Shown one piece after another: positions 54,514 to 64,000 of a DNA stretch of 64,000 bases. This DNA comes from Legionella fallonii LLAP-10 (GTDB lineage: Bacteria > Pseudomonadota > Gammaproteobacteria > Legionellales > Legionellaceae), in NCBI RefSeq assembly GCF_000953135.1, contig NZ_LN614827.1, forward strand, positions 2,757,001 to 2,821,000. Direction: 5' to 3'. The first letter of the stretch is position 1. Every line of letters starts with the position of its first letter. Made by a program: the position numbers and the translations under genes. A model generated the notes under the pieces. It had not been told where the DNA came from. It made no database searches and was given only the letters and a program-made list of their open reading frames with translations.

Positions 54514-55919
54514 GCTTTTTTCATTAGGTTTACAGCCATTTGACCAATACTTCCTGCTCCTTGCATCAAAATAACATCACCATCCTTAATGAATTCATCA
54601 AGTTTGGTTTTTAATGATTGCTCATTTACTAAAGTGACTCTCTTTTCTTTTGCTCTAATTTGATCCGCTAGGCCTTCACTACTGATTCCTGGGATGGGTT
54701 GTTCACCCGCAGAATAAATATCAAACAGCAACAATTCATCAGCAAGGCTCAATACGTTAACAAATTCGCCATGTAAGGATTGAGTTCGAGTATAACGATG
54801 AGGCTGAAAAACATGCACTAACCGCTTGTTAGGCCAAACTTTTCTGAATGCATCAATCGTTGATAAAATTTCTTGCGGATGGTGTCCATAATCATCAACC
54901 ACAATAGCAGAACCTTTCTCAAATTGCTTTTCACCCAGCATTTGAAAACGGCGCCCAACCCCCTGGAATTTTTTTAGACCACGAATAATCGACTCGTCAT
55001 CGACTCCTACCTCTGTTGCTATGGCAATAGAAGCTAATGCATTTAACACATTATGGCGCCCAGGATATTGGAACTCTATAGTCAAAGGCAAATGAGGTGC
55101 AGGTCTGATTACGGTAAACCGGCTTAACATCTCAGTTTGAGTCCAATCCACCGCCCTATAGTGAGCCTCATCTCTGAATCCATAAGTTAGAGTGGGTCTT
55201 TGAATCGCGGGGAGAATACGACGAATTTCCTCATCTTCAATACAGACTACTGCCAAACCGTAAAAAGGTAAATGATGAAGGAACTCAATAAAGGTTGTTC
55301 TTAATTTATCAAAGCTACCTTCATAAGTATCCATATGATCAGCATCTATATTGGTAACAACGGTCATCATCGGCTTCAAAAATAAGAACGAGGCATCACT
55401 TTCATCAGCCTCCACCACAAAATAAGCCGACTTACCTAATTGAGCATTCGCACCACAGCTATTTAATTTTCCACCAATAACAAAACTAGGATCTAAACCC
55501 CCTTCAGCTAACAAACTGCTGACCAAACTGGTCGTTGTTGTTTTACCGTGGGTTCCAGCAATGGCAATTCCGTGTCGGAATCTCATAAGCTCAGCCAACA
55601 TTGCGGCCCTTGGAATGACTGGAATCATTAATTCACGCGCAGCGACAATCTCGGGATTATTCATATCCACAGCAGAAGAGCGAACAACAACATCAGCGCC
55701 TTTAATATTTTCGACGCGGTGTCCAATATAAACTTGAATCCCTAAAGATCTTAAACGTTGAACGGAACTCCCTTCCCCAATATCTGAACCAGTAATGCGA
55801 TAACCTTGGTTATGTAATACCTCTGCGATACCACACATACCAACACCGCCAATACCAACAAAATGTATTTGCTCTACATGCCCCATCCTTGGAGATACAA
55901 ATTGCTCTGAATTATTCAC
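54510..55919 (-). CDS. murC: UDP-N-acetylmuramate--L-alanine ligase MurC
   Basis: Adds L-Ala to UDP-MurNAc. Seen: IHFVGIGGVGMCGIAEVL, ATP loop AGTHGKTTTTSLV, VVEADESDASFLFLKP, VVDDYGHHPQEILSTIDAFR and FQPHRYTRTQSL, the full MurC set. Length 469. Its stop overlaps the murB start. The gene directly follows ftsW with only 9 bases between, leaving no room for murG. Confidence 0.97.
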   Translation of the reverse strand: MNNSEQFVSPRMGHVEQIHFVGIGGVGMCGIAEVLHNQGYRITGSDIGEGSSVQRLRSLGIQVYIGHRVENIKGADVVVRSSAVDMNNPEIVAARELMIPVIPRAAMLAELMRFRHGIAIAGTHGKTTTTSLVSSLLAEGGLDPSFVIGGKLNSCGANAQLGKSAYFVVEADESDASFLFLKPMMTVVTNIDADHMDTYEGSFDKLRTTFIEFLHHLPFYGLAVVCIEDEEIRRILPAIQRPTLTYGFRDEAHYRAVDWTQTEMLSRFTVIRPAPHLPLTIEFQYPGRHNVLNALASIAIATEVGVDDESIIRGLKKFQGVGRRFQMLGEKQFEKGSAIVVDDYGHHPQEILSTIDAFRKVWPNKRLVHVFQPHRYTRTQSLHGEFVNVLSLADELLLFDIYSAGEQPIPGISSEGLADQIRAKEKRVTLVNEQSLKTKLDEFIKDGDVILMQGAGSIGQMAVNLMKKA

Positions 55920-55928
55920 AATTCCCCC

Positions 55929-57104
55929 TTATGTTGCCAGCGTTCCCAATCCCAGAGACTGCCAACGATTTTCATGATCGATGCGCAATAATATTGCAAC
56001 GACCACACAATTAATTATCATACTGGCACCACCATAACTGAGTAATGGTAGTGTTAATCCTTTTGTTGGTAACAAACCAGCATTTACCCCCATATTAATC
56101 GCTGCCTGCAAACCCAACCAAAAGGTCAGACCATAAGCTGTAAACGATGCAAAAAAACGCTCTTGGCAATGAGCGGTATACCCTATAGCAAACCCTCTAA
56201 TAACAAGTATACTATATAAAGCCATAACAACTAAAATACCGAAAAGACCCAATTCTTCAGCCAAAACAGCAAATACGAAATCAGTATGAGCCTCAGGCAA
56301 ATAGAGTAATTTTTGAATACTTTCACCTAAACCAGAGCCAAACCATCCCCCGCGCCCAAAAGCAATTAAAGACTGAGTTAATTGATAGCCACTGTTATAT
56401 TGGTCAGCCCAAGGATCTCGAAATGCCGTTAAACGAGCAACCCTATAAGGAGAAGACACGGCTAATAAAGCAAGCGCACTAATTACCAATAGCATTAAAC
56501 CAACGTAATAACGTAGTCTCACGCCTGCTAAAAAAAGAAGCGCCATCACCGTGCCGGCAATAACTACTGTCGCACCAAAATCTGGTTCTCGTAACAATAA
56601 CACTGAGACAACGCCCAATATAACCATAGGCTTAATAAAACCAAAAATACTTTCACTGACTGCTTTTTGTTGCCGAACCAAGTAACCGGATAAATAAAAT
56701 ATCATCGTTAGTTTGGCCATTTCTGATACTTGAATTCCTATAGGCCCCAAAGATAACCATCTTCGGCTTCCATTCACCGTGCGTCCTATCCCTGGAATTA
56801 ACACAATCAGCAACATGAGCAAGCAAACAATCATCATCGGCGCACTGATTCTCTCCCAGAAACTACTGTCAGTACGAATGATGACTAAAGCAATCATCAA
56901 TCCAGCAAATAAATAACAGGCTTGCCGTATCAAAAAATGAAACGGTTGGTGATAATATTTTGTAGAAATCATTACGGAGCTGGAAGCAACCATCATTAAG
57001 CCAATAATGAGCAAGCCAAAAACAGCACTAATTAACCATTTATCATAAAGTGATATCGGTTTACTTACCGGTTTTCCGCGTTGGTTTAAGTGTCTCGGCC
57101 TCAT
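55929..57104 (-). CDS. ftsW: Divisome peptidoglycan polymerase FtsW
   Basis: SEDS-family glycosyltransferase of the septum. Seen: about ten membrane helices, the SEDS blocks NGSRRWLSLGPIGIQVSEMAKL, LREPDFGATVVI, DQYNSGYQLTQSLIAFGRGGWFGSGLGES, YLPEAHTDFVFAVLAEELGLFG and a C-terminal GGASMI turn. Length 391. It sits between murD and murC with no murG. Confidence 0.95.
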   Translation of the reverse strand: MRPRHLNQRGKPVSKPISLYDKWLISAVFGLLIIGLMMVASSSVMISTKYYHQPFHFLIRQACYLFAGLMIALVIIRTDSSFWERISAPMMIVCLLMLLIVLIPGIGRTVNGSRRWLSLGPIGIQVSEMAKLTMIFYLSGYLVRQQKAVSESIFGFIKPMVILGVVSVLLLREPDFGATVVIAGTVMALLFLAGVRLRYYVGLMLLVISALALLAVSSPYRVARLTAFRDPWADQYNSGYQLTQSLIAFGRGGWFGSGLGESIQKLLYLPEAHTDFVFAVLAEELGLFGILVVMALYSILVIRGFAIGYTAHCQERFFASFTAYGLTFWLGLQAAINMGVNAGLLPTKGLTLPLLSYGGASMIINCVVVAILLRIDHENRWQSLGLGTLAT

Positions 57105-57109
57105 AGCTC

Positions 57110-58453
57110 TTATAATCCAATCACAGAGGCTGTAAATACTTCACCGCGATGATTAAAATCTCGAAACATATCTAAACTAGCGCAGGCTGGTGATAGCAAC
57201 ACTACATCCCCAGGCTTAGCCTGAGTTTTTGCAATGACAACAGCCCCCTCTAAAGATGATGCCCGTGTTGTAGGAACAACATGCCCTAATTCTGCTTCCA
57301 TTTTATCTGCATCTTCACCTATAAGTACTATTGAGCGTACAAAATCGGCTATAGGCTGCGCTAACTCTTGAAAGTCCGCCCCCTTTCCTTGTCCTCCAGC
57401 AATAAGAACTATTTTCCCTTGCATAGAACCTCCTATTCCATTAATAGCAGAAATTGTTGCCCCAACATTAGTTCCTTTGGAGTCATTAATCCATTCAACA
57501 TGATCTAACGTTCTTACCCATTGGCAACGATGAGGCAAACCGCTAAACATTTTTAATACGTCAATTATATGATGCATAGGTATACCGACAGCTTCAGCCA
57601 AAGCACACGATGCCAATGCATTTAGCCAATTATGCACACCTTTAATTAATAAAGAATCTACCGCCAAAATACGGTCTCTACCTTTTGCTAAAAAGATTTT
57701 ATTGTCTTGATTAATTAATCCCCAATGACCTTCATCAGGGGCATTTTGACCAAAAGAAATATGAGTTAAATCATTATCATATTGCGTTATAGGAGTAGTC
57801 CAAGAATCATCACGGCTGAATAATGCTATTTTTGCTTGATGATAAATTCGCTGTTTTGCTTCGACATAGGCTTCAAAAGAATGGTGTCTATCTAAATGAT
57901 CTGGCGTTACATTAAGGATAGTTGCTGCAATTGGCGACAAAGAATAAGTTAAATCCAACTGAAAACTAGATAACTCTAAAACCCATAAGTCATATTGATG
58001 CCCATCGTCCAATAAATCTAGAACTGGAGTACCAATATTTCCTGCTACAGCAACACGAAATCCTGCAGCTTTAGCCATCTCGCCAACTAAAGTAGTGACC
58101 GTTGACTTACCATTAGTTCCCGTAATGGCCACTACAGGAGCCTTAACCTCTCTGGCTAAACACTCAATATCACCATAAATAGCGATGTCTGCTTGTTTTG
58201 CCTGTTTGAGAAAAGGCAGATCCAATGATACCCCTGGACTAGCAACAATATCAGTCAATTGGCTTATTAGTTCCGTTGGTATATGCCCTAGGTAAATCGG
58301 TACCTCAGGAAACTCTGCCCTAATTTCAGCGACACCAGGAGCATCTTTACGGGTATCAAATACTATAAATGGCTTGTTGTTTCTGTGCAAATAACGAGCA
58401 ATTGAAAGCCCCGTTTTGCCTAACCCTGCAACTAAATGTAAAGAATGATCCAT
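57110..58453 (-). CDS. murD: UDP-N-acetylmuramoylalanine--D-glutamate ligase MurD
   Basis: Adds D-Glu to UDP-MurNAc-L-Ala. Seen: VAGLGKTGLSIARYL (nucleotide loop), VAITGTNGKSTVTTLVGEM (ATP), LELSSFQLD, NVTPDHLDRHHSFEAYVEAKQRIY, HRCQWVRTLDHVEWINDSKGTN and LLSPACASLDMFRDFNHRGEVF. Length 447. Five bases before ftsW and 12 after mraY, so operonic. Confidence 0.96.
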   Translation of the reverse strand: MDHSLHLVAGLGKTGLSIARYLHRNNKPFIVFDTRKDAPGVAEIRAEFPEVPIYLGHIPTELISQLTDIVASPGVSLDLPFLKQAKQADIAIYGDIECLAREVKAPVVAITGTNGKSTVTTLVGEMAKAAGFRVAVAGNIGTPVLDLLDDGHQYDLWVLELSSFQLDLTYSLSPIAATILNVTPDHLDRHHSFEAYVEAKQRIYHQAKIALFSRDDSWTTPITQYDNDLTHISFGQNAPDEGHWGLINQDNKIFLAKGRDRILAVDSLLIKGVHNWLNALASCALAEAVGIPMHHIIDVLKMFSGLPHRCQWVRTLDHVEWINDSKGTNVGATISAINGIGGSMQGKIVLIAGGQGKGADFQELAQPIADFVRSIVLIGEDADKMEAELGHVVPTTRASSLEGAVVIAKTQAKPGDVVLLSPACASLDMFRDFNHRGEVFTASVIGL

Positions 58454-58465
58454 GATGCACCTTGC

Positions 58466-59551
58466 TTATCGAAGTTTTAAAGTAGCCAATCCGCATAGCA
58501 CAAATACAACTGTAATAATCCAGAATCTGACTATAACCTTGGGCTCTGACCATCCTTTTAATTCAAAGTGGTGGTGTAAAGGAGCCATACGAAACAATCT
58601 TTTGCCATGAGTATATTTAAAGTAAGTCACCTGTAAAATTACTGAAATCGTTTCAATAACAAACAGCCCACCCATTATTAATAACACAAGTTCCTGTCTT
58701 ACTACTATAGCTACGATTCCCAACGCAGCCCCTAAAGCGAGAGATCCTACATCGCCCATAAATACTTGGGCTGGATAACTGTTATACCATAGAAAACCTA
58801 AGCCTGCGCCCACGATAGAAGAACAAAAAATAGTTAATTCCCCAGTGTTAGGTACAAAGGGGATAGCGAGGTAATTCGAGTAAACTGCATTACTTGAGGC
58901 ATAAGCAAAAATACCCAAAGCTCCAGCAACCATTACTATGGGCATGATAGCCAAACCATCCAAACCATCAGTTAAATTAACGGCATTACTACTTCCTACA
59001 ATAACAAAATAGGCAAGCACTGGAAAAAAGATTCCTAGATCCCAAGTTACTGTTTTAAAAAAAGGCAGGATTAATTGAGTATGTACCGGTAAATTAGCAT
59101 TCGTATACAGATAAATTACAGCAATAATTGCAATCACTGATTGCCAAAAATATTTCCAGCGGCCAGGCAATCCCTTACTATTTTTTAAGACCAATTTACG
59201 GTAATCATCAACCCAACCCACTAAGCCATTACCTAGAGTCACCAAAAGAACAAGCCACAAACTAGATTGTTGTAAATCACACCACAGTAAACAACTCACT
59301 GTAATAGCTAATAGAATGAGTACTCCGCCCATAGTAGGAGTTCCTGCCTTTGACAGATGAGTTTGAGGACCGTCATTCCTAACCATCTGCCCAATTTGCA
59401 GTCCACGTAGCCATCGAATCATCAATGGGCCACACAACAGCCCCACCATTAAAGCAGTTAAAGAAGCTAAAATAGACCTAAATGTCAGATACTGAAAAAC
59501 TCTTAACGCATGATACTGTCCTTGAAATAACTGCGTTAGCCAATAGAGCAT
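58466..59551 (-). CDS. mraY: Phospho-MurNAc-pentapeptide translocase MraY
   Basis: Makes lipid I in the inner membrane. Seen: ten membrane helices, [26 protein letters not shown] (acidic pair), [37 protein letters not shown] and [24 protein letters not shown] (HHH motif). Length 361. Follows murF with a 93-base gap. Confidence 0.97.
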   Translation of the reverse strand: MLYWLTQLFQGQYHALRVFQYLTFRSILASLTALMVGLLCGPLMIRWLRGLQIGQMVRNDGPQTHLSKAGTPTMGGVLILLAITVSCLLWCDLQQSSLWLVLLVTLGNGLVGWVDDYRKLVLKNSKGLPGRWKYFWQSVIAIIAVIYLYTNANLPVHTQLILPFFKTVTWDLGIFFPVLAYFVIVGSSNAVNLTDGLDGLAIMPIVMVAGALGIFAYASSNAVYSNYLAIPFVPNTGELTIFCSSIVGAGLGFLWYNSYPAQVFMGDVGSLALGAALGIVAIVVRQELVLLIMGGLFVIETISVILQVTYFKYTHGKRLFRMAPLHHHFELKGWSEPKVIVRFWIITVVFVLCGLATLKLR

Positions 59552-59644
59552 AATTGTTCCTCTTACTTAATAAAAACTGTGGTCAACTCACATAATCCCT
59601 AAATGGGGCCAAAAAGTGGCCAAGCATATCATACTCTCTAGACA

Positions 59645-61021
59645 TCAATTAAGCAGTTTATGCACAATTTTTTCCATAGCACTCGATCGTGATCCTTTTA
59701 CCAAAATCGTAGTATCTGAATTCAACTCATTGAATAAGTTTTGAGCCAAGTCATCTTGGCTAGGATAATGTTGCCCACCAACGCCAAATGCTTTTGAGGC
59801 TAACTCACTGTATGAACCACAAGTCAATAACTTATCAATTCCTAATTGGCGAGCAGCTAATCCTACTTCTTGATGGTGTTGGGTTGCCCAAGAACCCAGC
59901 TCCCCCATATCACCAAATACAAAAATCTTTCTCCCGGGGCGCTTGGCTAGCACCTCAAGCGCGGTTAACACCGAGCGCAAATTAGCATTATAAGTATCAT
60001 CAATAACTGTTGATTGATTCTTCCCGGTAAGAATAGTCATACGCCCACGAACGCCACTGAAGTTGCTTAAGCCTTGTTGAATGTCTTTAATTGAAATACC
60101 TACAGCGTAACAACATGTTGCAGCGGCTAAGGCATTCCGCACATTGTGCAATCCGGGAACTTGCAACTCAATGTCTGCACGACCATTAGGCAATACTAAA
60201 GAAAAATGCCCACGACCATGAGTGTCTAACCGCACATCCTGGGCATAAACATCTGCAACATGATTAGCAGAAAAACGAAGAACCCTTTTATCCGCTAATA
60301 GTTCATCCCAGAAATGAGCATAAGCATCATCATCATTAACCACAGCAGTGCCCGCCGTAGATAATCCTTGATGTATTTCTCCTTTAGCTCGAGCAACACC
60401 ATCAATAGAACCAAACCCCTCAACGTGTGCGGGGGCTATATTGTTAATCAAAGTCACATCGGGATGCACTACCGCTACTGTATGAGCAATTTCTCCCTGA
60501 TGATTAGCGCCCAACTCAAAAACCGCATAACGATGCTGATTATTTAATTGTAAAACACTTAACGGAGCACCAATATGATTATTTAAATTGCCTTTAGTCG
60601 CATGCGATGGTGGTGGTAAAATAGCGGCAATCATTTCTTTAACTGTAGTCTTACCGTTTGAACCAGTTAGGGCGATGACAGGGCAATGAATACTCTGTCG
60701 ATGAGCCGCTGCAATTTTTGCTAAAGCCAATATAGTATCTGCCACTACAAACTGAGGGATATGCACTCCTTCAATGTAATGATCCACTACGACGGCTACA
60801 GCTCCCTTTTCCTCGACTTCTTTAATAAAATGATGACCATCAAAATTCTCACCTTTTATAGCAATAAATAAATTTCCAGGTTGAACTTGACGACTGTCGG
60901 TAGAGATACCGTTAATTTCAGTATTTGTTTGATGTGACTGAGTAAGAAGTGATGCAATAGTATTTAGGTTCATAGTATTAAGGGCAGGCCAAAAGTCTAG
61001 TGTACTAACACTCTGGCTCAT
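59645..61021 (-). CDS. murF: UDP-MurNAc-tripeptide--D-alanyl-D-alanine ligase MurF
   Basis: Adds D-Ala-D-Ala to the stem peptide. Seen: GISTDSRQVQPGNLFIAIKGENFDGHHF, ATP loop ALTGSNGKTTVKEMIA, ATKGNLNNHIGAPLSVL, FELGANHQGEIAHT, INNIAPAHVEGFGS and IDDTYNANLRSVLTALEVL. 458 residues from ATG 61021; an internal ATG at 60973 (MNLNTIASLL) matches the usual MurF start better and may be the true one; neither has a clear ribosome site. No murE precedes it in the window. Confidence 0.95.
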   Translation of the reverse strand: MSQSVSTLDFWPALNTMNLNTIASLLTQSHQTNTEINGISTDSRQVQPGNLFIAIKGENFDGHHFIKEVEEKGAVAVVVDHYIEGVHIPQFVVADTILALAKIAAAHRQSIHCPVIALTGSNGKTTVKEMIAAILPPPSHATKGNLNNHIGAPLSVLQLNNQHRYAVFELGANHQGEIAHTVAVVHPDVTLINNIAPAHVEGFGSIDGVARAKGEIHQGLSTAGTAVVNDDDAYAHFWDELLADKRVLRFSANHVADVYAQDVRLDTHGRGHFSLVLPNGRADIELQVPGLHNVRNALAAATCCYAVGISIKDIQQGLSNFSGVRGRMTILTGKNQSTVIDDTYNANLRSVLTALEVLAKRPGRKIFVFGDMGELGSWATQHHQEVGLAARQLGIDKLLTCGSYSELASKAFGVGGQHYPSQDDLAQNLFNELNSDTTILVKGSRSSAMEKIVHKLLN

Positions 61022-61230
61022 AGTTCAAGACCATCGTATTGAGAATTAATATTGTACTCCCAAAAGAACAGTTGCAGGTCGGACAATTTATTGCCCGGTC
61101 TACGTTACTATCACCTTCATTCAGAGCGCAACAAAAGGATCTCCTGCGAAACGCATTGCGCCACGTTCAGAAGCTCCTTCGTTGCAAGCACCGCTTGGAA
61201 TGACAGGGTAGTGCTGCACAGACCTCCTAA
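61022..61230. repeat. Intergenic repeat region between murF and zipA
   Basis: GCAGGTCGGACAATTTATTGCCCGGTCTAC (61075-61104) matches the hairpin ends of the 35914 element; 61119-61206 (CATTCAGAGCGC ... GGAATGACAGGG) belongs to a second, ATTCCAAGC/GGAATGAC-type palindromic family also seen at 47581-47662. Confidence 0.6.
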
Positions 61231-62025
61231 TTAAGCAATAGCATATTCCTGCGCTTTCTGTTCAATATGCAGCAAACGATGATAGCGTGCAATGCGCTCT
61301 TCGGTTAATGGCTTACGTTGATCATCAAGCAGATAAGCGTCCATTCCATCACTTAACTGCCTTGCGGTATCGAGCATAATAGAGAAACGCTCTTCATCAA
61401 TGATTGGGTTTTTTGAGGTTTGCATGAATAAACATAAACCGCGTACACTGAAAGCACCTATATTTTGTAAATCAAAAACACCTGTTGCTGTAGCGGCAGC
61501 TAAACTACAGATTACTGGGCCTTGGCCATTAGAAAATTGATGTCTATGAAATAAATGTCCTTCACCAAAACGCAAGCCTGCAGCAAGAACAGTTTGTAAT
61601 AATTCATATCCAGCAAACTGCCTATTATCTTTAGCCAATAAAAACATCATCAATGTAGACGGGGTCACTATTTGAGGCTCTTCTTTATATTCTATTGTAG
61701 GCTCATCTTCAGGAAGCAATTTCGGTTGCTGCGAGTTTTTTACTGGCTTAGTAAATAATTGCATAACTGGTTCTGACTCAGTCTCCGCACCAAGACCTAG
61801 ATCAGGAGATGATGAGTTCTCTCTATTCACCTTACGGACAGCTATAATATCATCGTTAAAAGACTGAGCTTCTTTAGATGCCGCCTTTTCAGTTGGGCCA
61901 AGATCGGGCTGATATCGGGCTGGATTTAAGCTCTGCCTTCTCGCTTTCATTAAGCGCCCAATGGCCACTATAACACCGATTAACAACAGGACATTAAGTA
62001 TTAAACTCCAATTTGCCTGCATCAT
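61231..62025 (-). CDS. zipA: Cell division protein ZipA
   Basis: Membrane tether of the Z ring. Seen: N-terminal anchor (NWSLILNVLLLIGVIVAIGRL), a polar charged linker, and the C-terminal FtsZ-binding domain (residues ~125-260: PSTLMMFLLAKDNRQFAGYELLQTVLAAGLRFGEGHLFHRH, IGAFSVRGLCLFMQTSKNPI, DAYLLDDQRKPLTEERIARYH). Length 264 is slightly short of E. coli ZipA (328), the linker being reduced. Starts directly after the smc stop (1 base), the usual smc-zipA pair. Confidence 0.93.
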   Translation of the reverse strand: MMQANWSLILNVLLLIGVIVAIGRLMKARRQSLNPARYQPDLGPTEKAASKEAQSFNDDIIAVRKVNRENSSSPDLGLGAETESEPVMQLFTKPVKNSQQPKLLPEDEPTIEYKEEPQIVTPSTLMMFLLAKDNRQFAGYELLQTVLAAGLRFGEGHLFHRHQFSNGQGPVICSLAAATATGVFDLQNIGAFSVRGLCLFMQTSKNPIIDEERFSIMLDTARQLSDGMDAYLLDDQRKPLTEERIARYHRLLHIEQKAQEYAIA

Positions 62026-63999
62026 TTACTCCATAGTCAAAGCTTCTTTCACATCAACTGCAACTAAACGAGACACGCCTGGTTCACGCATAGTTACCCC
62101 CATCAAATGATCTGCCAATTCCATAGTCACTTTATTGTGAGTAATAAAGAGGAATTGTACGAATTGTGACATCTCTTTTACTAAATCGCAAAACCGTCCC
62201 ACATTTACGTCGTCTAAAGGAGCATCCACTTCATCTAACATGCAGAATGGTGAAGGATTTAGCTGAAAAATCGCAAATACTAATGCGACAGCAGTCATTG
62301 CCTTCTCGCCACCGGATAACAAATGAATAGTACTATTTCGTTTTCCAGGCGGTTGTGCCATTACTACGATACCAGCTTCTAACAGATTATCACAAGTTAA
62401 TTCAAGCTGTGCTCTTCCACCGCCAAAAAGTCGGGGGAAAAGGGCTTTAAAAGAAGTATTCACTTCATCAAACGTATTTTCTAGTCGTAAGCGAGTTTCC
62501 TTATCCATCTTATCAATGGCCATCTCTAATGTGGCTAAGGCCTGGCTTAAATCTTCATATTGCTCGTCCAAATAGAGCTTACGCTGCCGCTCAGCAACAA
62601 ACTCTTCAATAGCGGCTAAATTAATTGCTCCCAAGCGCTTGATTTTCTCCGCTAAAGCAATTAATTCATCTTCGCGCATACTTTGAGTTGTTCCCTGCGG
62701 AATATGCTCCAATAAAGATGAAGCGTGCAAACCTGACTCATCAAGAGATTCTTGTACTGAACTGGCACGAACAGCTAATTCTTGCTCCTGCATTCGGGTT
62801 TGTGCAATCACTTCGTGTACCTGTTTTAGCTCACGATCATAATTAAAAATAGATTGCTCTAGACTCTCCATGTTGCTTCTGAATTGTACTAGTTGCTCGC
62901 GACTTTCAGTCAATTGCAACTCTATTTCATTATGTTTCATCAATTGCTCAGCCAGTTGTTCCCTAAGTTCTGTCTCTGGCGCAGCCGATTGTATGCATAA
63001 AAGTGCTAAATGCTCTAACCGTTCTTGTAGTACATTTAAACGCTCCTGTTCTCTTGCAATTCTATCGGTTAATTGTTGGGTTTTGGTAATCTCTCGATCA
63101 TGTTCCTTTTCTGCTTGGTGCAAAGTAATGCGCAGCTCTTCTACTTCTTTGTTTTGTATTGCGAAGGTATCAAGCCAATTTTGTTTTTCGTCAGCAAATT
63201 GAGCCTGCTGTAATTCATAATTTTTAAATTGATTATCTAGTAGATTTAATTTTTCAGTAATTTCTATAAGTTCTGTTGCAGTATCTTCTAGAGAAATTTG
63301 TAGTTCTTCCTGTTCGGTAGCCAGCATGGCTATCTGTCTTTCTGCTTGTTGAATAGCCTGTTCATTAGCAGTCAGGGCATTAATATTACTTCTTAAAGCC
63401 TCGTTGCTCCCGGAAAGATTTAATTGATATAACTCAATATAATTGACACTTTGTTGTAGCTGCGCGTGATATTGGTCACGTAATGCTCTAACTTCTGTAA
63501 TCTTTTGCTGTAACGTATCGACTACCGCACCCAAATCAACAATTTTCTGTTGTCGCCCAAGAAAACCAAGCTCATCTTGCTCTTCAGGATGAGCTAATTT
63601 AACCCATCCTTTCCCCAACCAAAAGCCATGGGACGTCACAATTGACTCATGATCTGCTAAGTGAGGTAACCAACTAACTACCTGCTCTAAATGTTCTGCC
63701 GTATAGATATGCTCCAGGTTAGGTACTGACGCAGGAATAGAGCCTTTAATTTTATCAGCAAGGCTAGGATATTCGCGTTGCTTACTAAGCAAGGGCCTCA
63801 TTGTGACTACGCTTTCCCCTTGAGACTCGCAAAGAGTCCACTGGGGCCATAGCTCCTCAAAGTCATCCAGCACATAGGCATGCAAAGCATCAGTTAATAC
63901 CATTTCACAGACGGATTGCCATTGAGGTTCCACTTGCAAAATGTCCATTAATTGGGGTTTATTAGACCATTCTTTAATTGCTTGTTTATTCTGTGTTTT
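62026..63999 (-). CDS. smc: Chromosome segregation protein SMC, C-terminal part (cut by window edge)
   Basis: Condensin ATPase for chromosome organisation. Seen: the frame is open to the window edge (the residues before Met 63948 read KQAIKEWSNKPQL), so the start is outside. In the window: part of the hinge (MDILQVEPQWQSVCEMVLTDALHAYVL), a long coiled coil from ~140 to ~480, and the ATPase head with LSGGEKAMTAVALVFAIF (signature) and CMLDEVDAPLDDVN (Walker B/D-loop). About 660 of ~1160 residues are present. Operonic with zipA. Confidence 0.95.
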   Translation of the reverse strand, partial: KTQNKQAIKEWSNKPQLMDILQVEPQWQSVCEMVLTDALHAYVLDDFEELWPQWTLCESQGESVVTMRPLLSKQREYPSLADKIKGSIPASVPNLEHIYTAEHLEQVVSWLPHLADHESIVTSHGFWLGKGWVKLAHPEEQDELGFLGRQQKIVDLGAVVDTLQQKITEVRALRDQYHAQLQQSVNYIELYQLNLSGSNEALRSNINALTANEQAIQQAERQIAMLATEQEELQISLEDTATELIEITEKLNLLDNQFKNYELQQAQFADEKQNWLDTFAIQNKEVEELRITLHQAEKEHDREITKTQQLTDRIAREQERLNVLQERLEHLALLCIQSAAPETELREQLAEQLMKHNEIELQLTESREQLVQFRSNMESLEQSIFNYDRELKQVHEVIAQTRMQEQELAVRASSVQESLDESGLHASSLLEHIPQGTTQSMREDELIALAEKIKRLGAINLAAIEEFVAERQRKLYLDEQYEDLSQALATLEMAIDKMDKETRLRLENTFDEVNTSFKALFPRLFGGGRAQLELTCDNLLEAGIVVMAQPPGKRNSTIHLLSGGEKAMTAVALVFAIFQLNPSPFCMLDEVDAPLDDVNVGRFCDLVKEMSQFVQFLFITHNKVTMELADHLMGVTMREPGVSRLVAVDVKEALTME

Positions 64000-64000
64000 G

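Noticed and set aside
62870..63202. Plus-strand Cys/Ser-rich frame opposite smc
   Set aside because: Antisense shadow of the SMC coiled coil (Glu/Gln codons read as Ser/Cys on the other strand).

Overview
The window looks like chromosome of a Legionella species (Gammaproteobacteria, Legionellales). Reasons: a Dot/Icm-type effector candidate with a C-x5-R phosphoinositide-phosphatase signature preceded by tandem PmrA-like CTTAA boxes, eukaryote-style secreted enzymes (GDSL hydrolase, papain-like protease, sphingomyelinase-like phosphoesterase), long repeat-rich proteins, AT-rich composition, and a division and cell-wall (dcw) cluster with lpxC at its end. All assignments come from reading the sequence; no database search was run.

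Layout. 1-2400 is an accessory, AT-rich stretch left of the 3' end of a tRNA-Pro gene and is probably the end of an integrated island. It holds the start of a tetrapyrrole-methylase-family methyltransferase preceded at 3 bp by a 54-codon ORF (a candidate split borosin, i.e. peptide-backbone N-methylation, locus), a divergent AlpA-like regulator, and a HEPN-domain protein resembling ApeA-type defence proteins. 2535-7046 carries two small unknowns, a glutaryl-CoA dehydrogenase and a fused E1 alpha/beta 2-oxoacid dehydrogenase. 7186-8705 is a flagellar pair (fliK and an FlhB C-terminal-like gene) behind a textbook sigma-28 promoter. 8954-15925 is an effector and secreted-enzyme region: lipoprotein, SidP/SidF-like CX5R phosphatase broken by an apparent frameshift, VanX-like dipeptidase, C1 protease and GDSL hydrolase.

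16110-22598 has a GNAT enzyme, a ribosome hibernation factor with a cold-shock-like tail, a metallophosphoesterase, PBP4 (dacB), an orphan ParB and a small unknown gene with PmrA-like and CpxR-like sites. 22722-27217 is a small biosynthetic-looking set: fatty acyl-AMP ligase fused to an ACP, a Rieske oxygenase and an alpha/beta hydrolase. 27264-35801 is housekeeping: CPBP-like membrane protein, rsmB-fmt-def in one direction, and LysM protein-dprA-smg-topA in the other. 36331-45478 is again accessory: HAD enzyme, coiled-coil effector candidate, a frameshifted small gene, a huge Ser-Gly/tandem-repeat protein, PH-domain protein, DciA and a YafJ-like amidotransferase. An M13 peptidase gene follows at 45499-47532.

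47982-61021 is the dcw cluster on the minus strand (murF-mraY-murD-ftsW-murC-murB-ddl-ftsQ-ftsA-ftsZ-lpxC), notable for having no murG between ftsW and murC. 61231-64000 is zipA plus the C-terminal half of smc, cut by the window edge. Intergenic regions carry at least two families of dispersed palindromic repeats, including one 180-bp element with terminal inverted repeats at 35914-36093.
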